Positions 1 to 12,621 of a DNA stretch of 64,000 bases are shown here, piece after piece. The translations under genes were made by a program, and so were the position numbers. The notes beneath the pieces are model-generated. The model saw nothing but the letters and a program-made list of their open reading frames with translations, had not been told where the DNA came from and did no database searches. This DNA comes from Ptychodera flava (Eukaryota > Hemichordata > Enteropneusta > Ptychoderidae): contig NC_091933.1 in NCBI RefSeq assembly GCF_041260155.1, positions 7,962,501 to 8,026,500 on the forward strand, in the 5' to 3' direction. Every line of letters starts with the position of its first letter. The stretch's first letter is position 1.

Positions 1-615
1 TTTCATAAACACCTAGACCATACAGAAATCCACATAATTTTAAAGGATTTTCCAATTACAAAGATTTTTTGGGAAAATGACTTTATGAAGAAACACAAGG
101 GCACTTGGGAAACTTCGGTTCCACTACTCAAAAATTGTCAATCGGTCAGTGATACTCAGAGGTGTCAACTGCTTGAACATCTGCCGTGTAAGCCAGAACA
201 ATTACAAGATAAACAAATCATGTGTGTGCATATATATAAATCCATGTGCGAAAGGTAAACTCTTTGAGTTGTAATTGATTCTCTTGGATTTGTGAAAGTG
301 GTGTACTGATATCATAAAACTGAACCTTTTTGAACGTAAGCTAGCAAGAAGTATGAGGCAGTGTCATGAATGGTTGGTGGTGGGCACTGCCACACTAATG
401 ATTTCGCAAAACTGTAAGCATAGTCCATAGTTTGTACTGATGTTGAAAATAAATACAAAAATATTGTATACCCAATCAATCTTCACGTCTCCCCTCCCCC
501 ACCCACAATCGACAGCCAAAATATGGTATGGTACATGTATTTTGGATATGCTGGCCCAACGACCTTTAGGTTTGTGCACATGTTTTTATACAGTGGAAAT
601 TTGATAAAATGTTTA

Positions 616-1157
616 GGGGCTGTCGATAATAAAAGCTGACGCACAAGAAATGTAATTCCTTCGTTTTACATGAAACCCCCTCCCTCCCCCCTCAAAATGA
701 AAGTTTTTATGAGAAATCAATTTCGTATTATGCCATTTCTGACAAACCCACACACACCTCTACGATCCGCACACCCATGAAAAATACCGGAAGGGCACAT
801 TGATTACTAAACCTCCACTTTACGCGTTTCACTTTTTAAGACAGAACATTTTAATGTATTTCGCACATAGGAAAATGTTTCACATACATGTTTCACGTTG
901 AAAAATCATACAAGTTTTTATTTCACATTCATGTCTTTTCGCTGTCTTTTCTGTCGCCGTATTTTGTGGTCATTCTGTTCTCGATGAACGCAAAGGTAGT
1001 TTTGCATTCTCACTGCAAAGTCGCACTTCAAAAACAGTAGAAAATCTTTATGCGATTTTGACGCACACAAAACAAAATGAGCTTTTACCCACTCCCCCTA
1101 AATGAAAGAATTACTTTGTCGTGCGTCAGCTTTTATTATCGATGCCCCCCCCCCCTT
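616..1157. mobile_element. MITE with TTA target duplication (Harbinger-like)
   Basis: Inverted ends are visible: GGGGCTGTCGATAATAAAAG at 616-635 continues to about 643, and its near-perfect reverse complement lies at about 1121-1148, followed by a C-tract. TTA stands on both sides (613-615 and just after the C-tract), as expected of a 3-bp target duplication in the PIF/Harbinger superfamily. Partial inverted similarity continues inward (a polypyrimidine stretch near 677-700 against 1089-1100). No transposase ORF is present, so it is non-autonomous. The superfamily is inferred from the TTA duplication and the GGGGCT terminus only. Confidence 0.7.
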
Positions 1158-1639
1158 AGACAGTCATGATCGGTTTACTAATAGTCCCAGCCACAGTAAC
1201 ATTTGTTTTTTTCTGTGTTGAGAACAAAACACAGCTTAAAAGACATCGCAACAGTTGAAACATTTCCTCAGTCAGTTCAATGTGGATGGATATGTATGAC
1301 ATCAAATCTTCTTGTCTCTGGGCGTGCATGTGTGATGATGGCACATCGAATCATATGCTGCATTGTTAGATTTTGACAAACATTGGTTTGATTCCCTCCA
1401 TAATGAAGATGCACTGACATTGTTGTCAATGCCTGTCACACATTGACTAACTTTTTGTTGAACAAATCTTCAAAAATAAACTCAAAGGTTAAACAGGTTA
1501 CCATACAAACAAATATTGTACATGAAACACACTGAAATGTCAGCCTACACGTGACGTAATAAACTACCGAAGTTAATTTGCTCATAAAGTAGTCCACCTA
1601 CTGCCTACCATTGTCAGCACCGTATTCTTTTGTTCATGC

Positions 1640-2280
1640 TCAGATGAAGAGAATTAGTATATAATATTTATATATATCCCAAAAAGAGGTTATCTTATAG
1701 AGTGAATCAGTTCATTTGCATCTCATTTGCAAGTCTGTGTGTATGTATCTATGTCTGTTATTCAGTCCATATCCAAAAAACTTCCAAACTGAAGGACCTA
1801 CCATCTTAGTATTTAATGTACGCTGTACATGCAGGGATGGAGATGTGGGTTTGTTCAAATGAACATACCAGTGTCAAAAATATGCAAATAAGGAAGGAAA
1901 GGGAAATATACTGCAAATTGCTAAAACTCTGTAACCATTGGTCAGATTGCGTTGAAACTTGGTTTGCAAGTTCCTTTAGGTATTCTTAATTAGTTGTGTA
2001 CAAATTGGGGTATAATTTGCATGTTTGTATTTTTTTTGGATTTTTTATTCATTTTTACCTCATATTTGGTATTTATATAAATACCGAAAAGCTTATATGG
2101 TGAGTCAGTGGTGTCTGTATGTATGTATGTATGTACGGATGTACGTCAGTCACACGCAAAAGCTCCCAAACCGCCAAACAGGTATAGACCCAGGGGTTTA
2201 GATGTAACATTGTTCAAATGAATATGTCAGTGTCAGAATATTCAAATAAGGTAAGAAAAAGGGGGAATCCTGCAAATGTG
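1640..2280. repeat. Two diverged direct repeat units
   Basis: The block at about 1,640-1,930 and the block at about 2,080-2,270 share an ordered set of segments: a gagt(c/g)a(a/g)tcag start, a TGTATGTATG-rich stretch, a segment with CTTCCAAAC/CTCCCAAAC, and a TTGTTCAAATGAA segment followed by a CAGTGTCA segment and CAAATAAGG. No coding signal is seen. It looks like an old interspersed repeat present twice. Confidence 0.5.
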
Positions 2281-2749
2281 CGTGAGTGGTGGCATTTACA
2301 GAAACAGCCCACACATCTGAGATGTAGATTCTGTAATCTCTAACCTATTTGTATGCAGTGTGCCTATTATGTGTAAGAGTGGTGGCAGTGACTGAAACAG
2401 GCTACTTTACTGACCTTGAGTCATTTCCTGTCATTGTTCATGAACTGATACATATTGGCAGACCTGCTGAAACCATGAAGGATTGTGTTGAAACATTCCT
2501 CTGCTAAGCCTGCCTCCTAAAGTTGGGCAGATCGTCCATGTAGCCGACACGAACACGAAGTGTGTGTTACCGGCTACCAAAAACCATTAAAAATAGTAAA
2601 GAATGAGCTACAAAATCACCGTCAGTTTTAAGTTGCAGGTAGAATAAGTCTGTGCCTTTGTAAAAAATACTATAAAAATAGTAGAAAGTGAAAAACCAGC
2701 TGAAAGTTAGTTGAGGAGACCTTAACCGCATATCATTTGCATCTCATTG

Positions 2750-3480
2750 TCGGCTACATGGACTGTGTGCCAAAGTATGACCTCCAGTACCTAAAGTTTC
2801 AGACCTCATTTACTTTTGCCATTCTTTTTTTTTTCTTGTGTAAATATTTCTTGATGGACCAATTCAAACCAACTATGAGCACACTGTCCTTGACGTTATT
2901 TTTTAGTCAAAGAATCTTCTTCTCTGAAACAGCTTGTCTGATTGCTTTGAAAGTTGGTACCTATGTTCCTCAGGATGACCTCAGTCCATTTTGTATAAAG
3001 TGTAGTGAAATATTCGTATTTATAATTTTGGAGCAATTTTCCCAATTTTTTGGTCAATTTTTTTTCCAAAAATGACTGATGAGATAGCTTTTGATATTTG
3101 GTGCACAGGTTGCTAGAGCTTATCTTAATAGTAGATATAGAATTTTGAATGAAATATGTAAATTTTTTATCTTGGGCAATTCTTCTCATTTGTAGTCAAA
3201 ACATTTTTTCTCTCTCAAAAACTACTTGTCTGGTTGCTTTGATATTTGGTTTACACGTTCAAAGGGTTTATATTAATGTGATATATTGAAATTAGGTAAA
3301 AATGGGCACTTTTGTATTGTGGGGGGCAATTTTTGCCACTTGTGTAAAAAAATGTGTTTCTGAAAGACTACTCATCAGACAGCTTTGATATTTAGTAGAC
3401 ATGTTTGTACACGTGATTTTAATTAAATATGTTCAAATTGTGATCAAACTGATCAAATTAACTGCTGTACATATTTTTGC
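2750..3480. repeat. Diverged repeat units of about 110-160 bp
   Basis: Units with the theme of a short C/G-rich start, then TTTGATATTTGGT followed by an ACACGTTC-like segment, recur near 2,930, 3,080, 3,225 and 3,375. Related units occur at about 6,800-7,200 in the same orientation. The reading frames that overlap the array are incidental and follow the repeat. Element type unknown. Confidence 0.45.
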
Positions 3481-3687
3481 AGCTATTTTTGCCATTTTGG
3501 TCAGGCCACTGAAGTGGGTTATCAAAGATTTCCTCCTCCATCAACACATGTGTCACAAAAAATTCATTCTCAGCAATCATTCTCAGCATAACACAAAGGA
3601 GCTCTATCCAGCTACGCTCAGCATGTCATTGAAAATTCCTGGGAAAGATTGTAATTACAATAAATGTCTCTTTATGAAATATCTTAG

Positions 3688-6640
3688 ACTTTACCCAATG
3701 TTGATGATGTGCCAGAATGGGTGAAACCTAGCATTGAGAAAATGGACCCAGAAAGACTACGGAAAGACTTGCCTGATGCATACCAGGGAAGAATCACATG
3801 TGAAAGAGATAAACAGTGGCTACGAGAATTTGCACAAAATATCAATGATCATGCAAAGGTAAGAAAACGTGCATTCGCATGCACTGGAAAGTATTTTATG
3901 TGGGTTCTTTTTGTCTTTTTATTCTGTGTTTACGTAAGTGTAATCGAACGTGAACCTCACTGAACGCAGCATCTTACACAACACAACTTGGTGATTTTTT
4001 GTCGAAAACAGGTAAAATATTTACCGCTGCTACCACTGCATTTGCTGTCAGCCATCTTGTTTACGCCATTAACATAAAAATATTTTCAAAGCTGTCGTTT
4101 TAGACGACCAAACTTATGGATTCCATTCCAGCAACTATCATTTCCCTAACCAAGCTATGCTGCACGGTGTCAAAGTTATCGTTTTCATTCAAAGCTACAC
4201 TTTCTTAGGTATCCCTGCACATGTGACAATTTTGGGTGAAATTTGGAGAAACGTTAATTGTGCAGATCTTGACTGGGCATTTGTCAAGATTTGCGTTCAC
4301 CAAGAAAAATTACATGTGGTCATTCTTTACTGGTTTGTTTGAGTTTATTTCAATGAAAAACACTACTAACTGAGACCAACGTTTCTTCTCAAGGTGTATT
4401 TTAATCTTACCACCTATTGATACTAGTTTGTCAGTTTGTATCAATTTTACACATAAATTTCATATTGGTACAGCAACTGTTTGATTCTAATGGACAGAAA
4501 GGGGCAGCATCAGAATGTATAAACCAAATACTGTCATATTGGCTTGTTTTGTTACGCCATTGGGTTTTGTAAATAATATCTCTGATACTATTGTGAACAA
4601 TGCTATAAGATATTTTCATTGAAATTTACTTTTCTTATCAGGCTCCATCTTCAAGACCTCAAAGGTGGTTTCTACATGACTTGATTGATGCTGCCAAGCA
4701 GAGACGAGATAGGCAGCAGAACACTTCGATGCCAGATCACATACTTTCAATTCAACAGAACATTGAGAATGAGTGTCCAGATGTGAGTATAGCCATGAAG
4801 ATTCACTATTGTGTGTAAAGCAGTCTTTTTTTTCAAATAGCATTTTGTTTTTAGATGCAAATCACATTACTGTTTAAATTATATTATTCAAAAAGTTTTG
4901 ATTTTAATTTTACACTTTGACTGGCAGCCAACAATTCTTTTCAATGTTATTATTTTCTTGTTGACATCGATTGATGCCCTTAGCTGTATAAATATGTTTG
5001 AAGTGAATATATATGTTTACCTGGTTCTGTATCATATTCTAAGATAGCTTAATGCCCCAGTGCTGCTAACTTTTGGTGTTTTTTTTTCATTATTTTTATT
5101 CTATAAATCAATTGCAACTTCTTATTCTACTCCCCAAAGAATGTTGAAACACCCACTATTTAGCTTGTCAACTTAGCATCTACATGTGTAAAATGCATAG
5201 TTATTGTTTAAATTTGAATTCTAGTCCGGACCAGAAGTCAGTTTTCAACAATAACAATGCACTTTACAACCATAGGGGCTGAGTTAACAAGCTGGATACT
5301 GTGTATATCACATTCTTTGGGGAGAAGAACAAGAAATTATGGTTCACATTCAAAATAAAAATGGTGAAATTATCATCAAAAGTTAGCAGCACTGGGGCTT
5401 TAAGTGCTACGCTAACATTAGAATATCTTTTCAAGTCACTGCTGTTCATTAATAATAATTTAGTGAGATAAAAATATGCTGTGAACCATTTTCATGATGT
5501 CATTTTGTACAAAATGAGTATTAGTATTTTAGCATTATGTCAGAAAAGCTAATGTGTACATGTATTAGTGGTGCTGCCTGAGGGGAAAAAAAATTGTTCC
5601 TTGGAGTTTTTTGCTCAGCTTTTGAGGTAATGAGCAAGTTTTTTATTTGTTATTCTGTCAAATCCAGCAGTAATTCCTGCTAATAACATTGTTACTGATG
5701 ACTTGGAGTCCAAACTTTACAAACAGTTCACAACGATAGAGGCATTAAATATACAGGCAGTGTTCACATAACTAATTCTGAGCATTTCAACTTGCTGCCA
5801 GAAGAACTAAAAATATGTGCTACAAAAAGGATTAACAGTAAAATGATAAGTCTTGTGCTATTAGACTCCTCAATGTGGGTTGTATCATTTGATGTTTTTA
5901 TTCATGTTACCTTCACCCCATGTATTAGCCACTTAACCTCTGCCCCACCACATTTTACAGAACAGTCTCATAATTCTGTCCTGTGATCAGAGTGAATTAT
6001 GCAGTTAGCAAGTAGGACCTTTTGTGCTCTGCAATAGAAACAGCAAGCTTCAAACAGGTTGCACTGACTAGTAATTTGTCTCCATTGGACTTTTCCATAC
6101 CGCTCAGTTGTACAACGGCACTTCAATGATTGCAATGCAGAAGTATCTGCTGCATCTCAAAAAAAGATTCTAAATTGGCTTGAGTAGGAGGGGGAATTTC
6201 AAGGAATTTCTTCCTGGCCTTAGTATAATAAAATTTGTTTTTGACAGGTTGTCATTGGGAGACCAATTCCAACAAGTGAAGACAGGGGAAATAGCCTTGA
6301 GAAAATGGATGACTTCTCCAGCCTGAAAGAAGGCATGCTTGTAGCAGTCTATCTCCCAGATGTGAAAAGACAGCCACAAATTGGAAAAGTGGTTTGCTTA
6401 AAGACAGAAGAGGAAGTGCTTACTCTTCATTGGTACACTGGGTCATGGAAAGCAGCATGGAAGCCAACATATAGAGGAGTAGGAAGAAACAGAAGACCAA
6501 ATACACAAATAATATGGATTCAGGCATCAATCATGTGGGATTTTTCCCTCACACCAAGTGGAATGCTGCCAAAACAGACTAGGACACAATTACATGAACG
6601 GTACAGAGAGATAGAGGATGAAAGTGACCAGGAACAGTAA
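3688..6640 (+). CDS. C-terminal three exons of an unrecognised protein with a Tudor/BAH-like basic end
   Basis: Three GT-AG exons in one frame: 3688-3858 (57 codons), 4642-4782 (47 codons) and 6248-6640 (130 codons plus stop TAA). All junctions are phase 0. The product reads through PEWVKPSIEKMDPERLRKDL, a charged Gln/Arg-rich stretch in exon 2, then a compact terminal module with EGMLVAVYLPD, IGKVV, LTLHWYTGSW and a closing TPSGMLPKQTRTQLHERYREI helix. The aromatic beta-rich module resembles Tudor/BAH-like reader folds and C-terminal modules of uncharacterised, often repeat-associated invertebrate proteins; that likeness is from memory, not a search. No start codon is found, so upstream exons lie in the preceding 3.7 kb unrecognised or outside the window. 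The intron at 4783-6247 holds a foldback element. Confidence 0.55.
5050..5403. mobile_element. Foldback MITE of about 350 bp, TTAA ends
   Basis: The left end TTAATGCCCCAGTGCTGCTA (5050-5069, continuing to 5076) is matched by its reverse complement at 5377-5403. The arms extend inward for more than 100 bp: CTACTCCCCAAAGAATGTTG near 5129-5148 pairs with the segment near 5311-5330. Ends begin with TTAA, which fits TTAA-specific elements such as Kolobok or piggyBac, but no transposase is present to decide. It lies in the intron between the exons at 4642-4782 and 6248-6640. A diverged relative may exist at about 28.6-29.2 kb. Confidence 0.65.
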
Positions 6641-7689
6641 GAAAGACAATAATGCATACGTACGTATGCATGTGTACATACATGTGTGTTTTGTGTTTCT
6701 GTGTGCTTTATAGCCCCACTCTCAGCGACGTGGAGCTTATCTCATAGGTGATGTAGCCAGAGTCTGTCATCTTTCTACATTCCAAGCTGCTTCTTCAAAC
6801 TTAAAGTCTGATTCCTTTGATATGTGGAGAACAGGTCTGTAGGGATGATCTTAATCAGATTTGTTCAAATTAAAATGAAATATGCCAGTGTGTATTTTTC
6901 AGGCTAATTTGCTATTTGTGGGCAAAAATCTTCTCCGTAACGGCTGTTAAACAACTTTAATATTTGGTTTACACGTCCATATAGGGATAACCTCAATTAG
7001 GTTTCTACAAACAGTGATGAAATCTAAATTTTGTATAGTGACAGTGGCATTTTTTCTCAGTTTTTTCAATTTTTTTTCAAAGGCATGATAAAAATGTGTT
7101 ATATTCAAATTATGTTGAAATCTACAAGTTTGTATTGTAATGCAACGAATTGATGTGTAGAAATCTGCAGACCTGTCTTTTGATAAATTAAAAGCCAACT
7201 TTCTATCAAATGGTTTATCAGACAGGTTTGGTACTCCAGTCAGGGGCAGAGAAACTCAAATTTATCATTTGTGAGGAATGATGCATTCTTATATGTCGAG
7301 AATATTTTGGTTAAATTTGCTGAAAAAAATTTATTTTGAATCACTGCACAGTATCCTGGTTGAAATAAAGCAATACCATTACCTATATACTAGCTGTGTA
7401 AACCTTAAAATTTTGTTTCAGTTTTAGGTGATTTTTGTTACCCATTGGATATTTATTGCCAATATTGTTACAAAAGTCAGTACATAAAATTTAAAGAAAG
7501 ATAAGTTTTATTAATGCCAAGTTAGTCCATTTGAAATATACTAATACAAAAAAAATTAAACTTGACTTTTTGTAGTTGGCAGAGTTATGATATTCAGTCT
7601 AGGTCATTTCAAAAATGTCCTAACTTCAGCTTTACATAAAACTATGTAATAAGTATAAAATATCTAACCACAATATTTTAAGTGCCCAC

Positions 7690-10600
7690 ACTTCTCATTG
7701 AAAACCAAAGTATTTCTGAAAACAAAGTCAGGTTAATTCCTAATGTGCCCTGACTCCATGTTCAAAACCAAAGTATTTCTGAAGACCAAGTCAGGATCAC
7801 TTATAGTGCCAAGGCCTGAGGTTGAACATAACACTTTATCTGATAAACCAGGTCATCTCAAATGTGACATTCCTTTATGTTGAAAATACACTTTTCTGAT
7901 GACAAAGTCGAGTCATCTCAAATTCCCTGACAACATGTTGAAAATCACACCAGATTTAAAGACTAAGTCTGGGGCTTTCAAAATATGCTCCAACTACAAG
8001 TTGAAAATCACACCTTTTCTTAACCCTTTCACCCCCAGTTCCCTGTATACAGGTCCAACTTTACCATAGAAAACAATGGATTTGGGACAAACCATGGTGG
8101 TGAAAGGGTTAAGACCGAGTTAGAATAATTACAAATGTATGCTGACTACAAGTTGAAACTCACACTTTTTCTTAAAACCACAAGTCAGGGTCATTTAAAA
8201 TATGCCCAGACTTCATGTTGAAAATCATGCTTTATCCAAAGTACAAGTCAGGGTCATATTAAATATGCCCTGACTTCAGGTTTAAAATCAATCCTTTTCT
8301 AACAAGCGAGTCAGGGTCATTTTAAATTTGCCCTGACAACAAGTTGACAATCACTCCTTTTTTCAAGACAAACGCCAGCATTTGAAATGTACCCTGTCTT
8401 CAAGTTGAAACTCACACCTTTTCTAAAGACAACAAGTCAGGGTCATATCAAATGTGCCCTGACTTCATGTTGAAAATCATGCTTTATCAAAAGACCAAGT
8501 CAGGGTCATATCAAATGTGCCCTGACTACAAGTTGACAATCACTCCTTTTTTCAAGACAAACACCAGCATTTGAAATGTAAGTTGAAACTCACACCATTT
8601 CTAAAGACCACAAGTCAGGGTTATTTAAAAAGTGCCCTGACTTCATGTTGAAAATCATGCTTTATCAAAAGACCAAGTCAGGGTCATTTCAAATGTGCCC
8701 TGACTACAAGTTGACAATCACTCCTTTTATCAAGACAAACACCAGCATTTGAAATGTAAGTTGAAACTCACACCTTTTCTAAAGACCACAAGTCAGGGTT
8801 ATTTAAAAAGTGCCCTGACTTCATGTTGAAAATCATGCTTTATCAAAAGACGAAGTCAGGGTCATTTAAAATGTGCCCTGACTACAAGTTGACAATAACT
8901 CCTTTTTTCAAGACAAACACCAGCATTTGAAATGTACCACTACCCTCTGTTTAATTTGAAACTCGCACCTTTACTAAGACCACAAGTCAGGGTCATAGTA
9001 AATGTGCCCTGACTTCATGTCGAAAATCATGCCATATGTATAAAAACAAAGTCGGGGCATTTTTTTGTTGAAAATCACTCCTTTTCTAGCAAGCGAGTCA
9101 AGGTCATTTTAAATTTGCCCTGACAAGTTGAAAATCACTGCTCTTTCAAGAGAAAACACTGGCATTTGAAATGTACCCCATCTTCAAGTTGAAGCTCACA
9201 CCGTTTCTAAAGTCCACAAGTCAGGGTCATTAAAAATGTGCCCTGACTTCATGTGGAAAATCATGCCATATATATAAAAACAAAGTCAGGGGCATTTCGG
9301 GTTGAAAATAACTCATTTTCCTAACAAGCGAGTCAGGGTCATATCAAATGTGCCCTGACTTAAGGTTAAAAATCAATCCTTTTCTAACAAGCGAGTCAGG
9401 GTCATTTAAAATGTGCCCTGACTTCATGTGGAAAATCATGCTTTATCAAAAGACCAAGTCAGGGTCATTTTAAATGTGCCCTGACAACAAGTTGAAAATC
9501 ACTGCTCTTTTAAGAGAAAACACTGTCATTTGAAATGTACCCCATCTTCAAGTTGAAACTCACACCGATTCTAAAGACCACAAGTTAGGGTCATTTAAAA
9601 TGTGCCTTGACTTCATGTAGAAAACATGCTTTAACGAAAGACCGAGTCAGGGTCATATCAAATGTGCCCTGACTTCAGGTTAAAATCGACCCTTTTCTAA
9701 CAAGCAAGTCAGGGTCATAGCAAATGTGTCCTGACTTCATGTTGTAAATCATGCTTTATCAAAAGACAGAGTCAGGGTCATATCAAATGTGCCTTGACTT
9801 CAGGTTTAAAATCGACCCTTTTCTAACAAGCAACTCAGGGTCAGAACAAATGTGCCCTGACTTCATGTTGAAAATCATGCCATACATAAGAAAACAAAGT
9901 CGGGGGCATTTCGGTTTGAAATAACTCCTTTTCTAACAAGGGAGTCAGGGTCATATCAAATGTGCCCTGACTTTAGGTTAAAAATCAATCCTTTTCTAAC
10001 AAGCGAGTCAGGGTCATTTAAAATGTGCCCTGACTTCATGTGAAAATCATGCTTTATCAAAAGACCAAGTCAGGGTCATATCAAATGTGCCCTGACTTAA
10101 GGTTAAAAATCAATCCTTTTCTAACAAGCGAGTCAGGGTCAGTTCAAATGTGTCCATACTACGAGTTGAAATTCAATTCTTCGCTCAAGACAAAGTCAGC
10201 ATTTATAGAAATGTAACCTGTCTTCAAATAGAAACTCACACTGACAGAGTCATTTTAAATGTGCCCTGACTTCAGGTTGATAATCACTCCTTTTCTGACA
10301 AGCAAGTCAGGGTTATTTCAAATGTGCCCTGACTACAAGTTGAAAAACATTTTTTATAATTAGCAAGTGTCATTTACAATTTGCCCTTCATGTTGAACAT
10401 CATTCTTTTTGTAAAGACCAATTTGGGCTCATTTCCAATATGCCCTGACTTCATGATGACAATCACGTTATATATACTGATAAAGTCGGGCATTTTCAAT
10501 GTGCCCTTACTTTATATTAAAAATCATGCTACATTTAAAGACCAAGTCAGGGTCAATTAAAAAGTGCCAAGGCTCGATGTTCAAAATGACTCCTTTCCTC

Positions 10601-11770
10601 AAGACCAAGTCAGGTCATTTCGTATGTGCCCTGACTTCATGTTGAAAATCACACCATATATAAAGACCAATTCAGGGCTACTTCAAATATTCCTTGACTT
10701 AATGTTGAAAATCTCACTTTCTCAAAAGACCAAGTCAGGGCCAGTTCGAATATGCCCTGACTACATATTGAAAATCTCATTTCATCGGAAGATCAAAGTC
10801 AATGGCCTTTCCAATGTGCCCTGACTTCAGTTGAAACACACCTTATCAAAAGACCAAGGGTCATTTCAAATGTGCCCTGACCATGACTTGAAAATCTCAC
10901 TTTTTCATAAGACGAAGTAATGTTCAAGTTGAAAGTCTCCTCTTTTCACAATTTAGACTGAGGGTCATTTCAAACATGCCTTGACTTCATGTAGAAAATC
11001 AGGCTTTATCTAAACACCAAGACAAGGCCATTTCAAATGTGCCCTGACTTCAAATTTAAAATTGCATCTTTTCTCAAGACATGGTCAGGGTCATTTCAAA
11101 CATGCCCTAACTTCAGCATTGAAAATCGCACATTTTCAGAAGACCAAATCAGAGTTATTTCCAATGTGCCCTGACTTTAAGTTGAAAATTGCACCTTTTC
11201 TCAAGACAAAGTCGGGGTCATTTAAAATATTCACTGACTCCATGTCAAAAATCACACTTTTTCACAAGACCAAGTCGGGGTCATTTCAAACGTGCCCTGA
11301 CTTCATGTTGAAAATAACGCTGTATTGTATAAAGACTAAGTCAGGGGCATTTCAATTATGCTTTAGGTTGAACGTCACTCCTTTTCTGACAACCAAGTCA
11401 GGGTCAATTTCAAATGTGCCCTGACTACAAGTTGAAAATCACTCCATTTTTCAAGACAAACACAGTGGCATTTGAAATGTACCCTGTCTTCGAGATGAAA
11501 CGCACACTTTTTCTTAGACCAAGTCAGGATCATTTCAAATGTGCCCTGACCTTGACTTATAAATCACACCTAAACTTCAAATATGCCTTGAGTTCATGTT
11601 CGGTATCACATTATTTCTGAAGACCCAAATCCGGGGGCATTTCAAATGTGCCCCGATTGTATGTTGAAAACCACACTATTTATATAGATCCAGTCAAGGT
11701 CATTTAAAATGTGCGTGACTTCAAGTTGAAAATCTGACTGTTTTTAAAGACGAAATCGGGGGCATTTTAA
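7690..11770. repeat. 4-kb tandem array of ~60-bp hairpin units
   Basis: About 65 diverged copies of a 58-64-bp unit. Nearly every unit carries an inverted repeat AGTCAGGG, a spacer of about 14 bases (TCATTTCAAATGTG type), then CCCTGACT, followed by an A/T-rich linker (TTCATGTTGAAAATCATGCT type). A higher-order period of 178 bp is visible at 8522, 8700 and 8878, made of three linker variants. Homogeneity is highest in the middle (about 8.2-10.1 kb) and decays toward both ends, as expected for unequal crossing over. It lies between two sets of host exons and is interrupted by a 93-bp MITE at 8020-8112. Confidence 0.9.
8020..8112. mobile_element. 93-bp TTAA MITE inserted in the array
   Basis: The sequence starts TTAACCCTTTCACC and ends with the exact reverse complement GGTGAAAGGGTTAA: a perfect 14-bp terminal inverted repeat that includes TTAA. 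Removing it, with one TTAA kept, restores a normal array unit (CACCTTTTCTTAAGACC), so this is a clean insertion younger than the array unit. TTAA target choice is typical of piggyBac and Kolobok superfamilies; the superfamily cannot be fixed from 93 bp. Confidence 0.8.
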
Positions 11771-12197
11771 GGCTACCATTATTTTCAAGTGACTCAAGAT
11801 TGTTTTAATCCTAACTTGTACTCTGACTTTATGATGTAAATCAGGGATGTACTAGATATAAAGTTTACATTGTATAGTTTTTTCTGAAATATTGTGGAAT
11901 GACTTTCTATATGCACTTTTGATATGTAAACTGATGACAATTTTAAGAAAGTAAGACATTTTTGAGTTTTGAATAAAGATTTTAGTAATATTTAATATTC
12001 AGTGTACTTTTGTATGTTTGTCTTAAAGTATTTGCTGTAAGAAAGAAAATTGAAGTAAATCATGAAATTCTTTAAATTTGCAAAATTGAAGGCAACAAAT
12101 GTTGTTTTTTTTTACACAATTTCGTAATTTTTTTGGCTATCCAATTATCCCAAAATAGTTCCAATTGTGTTAATTGTTATTTGTTTGAATTGTGCAG

Positions 12198-12621
12198 GTC
12201 CTGATGTTGGTTGTCCATCTCTGTCTGAAGTGAAGCTGTGTCCACGAGGCTGTATGTATGTAATATCATCCAAAACTGATGGGGAAAGACATGAACTCCT
12301 GGTTCATTACAATGAGAGGCAGAATGAGCTTCAAACCAAGAGAAGAGAGAGAAAGAGAAATGCAAATGAAACCAGAAGTGATCATGACTGGGTGTGCAAA
12401 TTTAGACTGGTGGATGGAGTGCAGTGTCAGTTCAGGTATGAAAAACTTGTCATCTTTGTTTTTTTAAAAAAGGAACTGTTTATTGCAGATATTTACATGA
12501 TTGATACTAAATTCAAATATATATATTTTCTTTCAGCTGTCAAACCTACTATGGTTTAAGAAAACACAAACAGGAAACACAACACTTTGAGAGACAATCC
12601 ACCCGCCACTCTAAATTATGA
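12198..12621 (+). CDS. Two terminal exons of a zinc-finger-like protein, unrecognised
   Basis: Exon 12198-12435 (acceptor TGTGCAG, donor GTATGA) joins exon 12537-12621 (acceptor TTTCTTTCAG) in phase 2 and ends at TGA 12619-12621. The product begins PDVGCPSLSEVKLCPRGCMY, passes through a very basic stretch rich in Arg/Lys/Glu, and ends in a C-x3-C-x8-H-x5-H arrangement (CQFSC, YYGLRKH, QETQH) that resembles a degenerate C2H2 finger completed across the splice junction. The first exon needs phase 1 input, so it does not continue the phase-0 exons at 3.7-6.6 kb. No upstream partner exon is seen; the hairpin array lies directly upstream. Confidence 0.5.

Noticed and set aside
2737..3075. Plus-strand frame of 112 codons
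   Set aside because: Lies across diverged noncoding repeat units; Phe-rich because of T-runs.
3688..12621. One gene joining the 3.7-6.6 kb and 12.2-12.6 kb exons
   Set aside because: The 12,198 exon needs phase 1 input, whereas the exon ending at 4,782 is phase 0 and the 6,248 exon ends in a stop.
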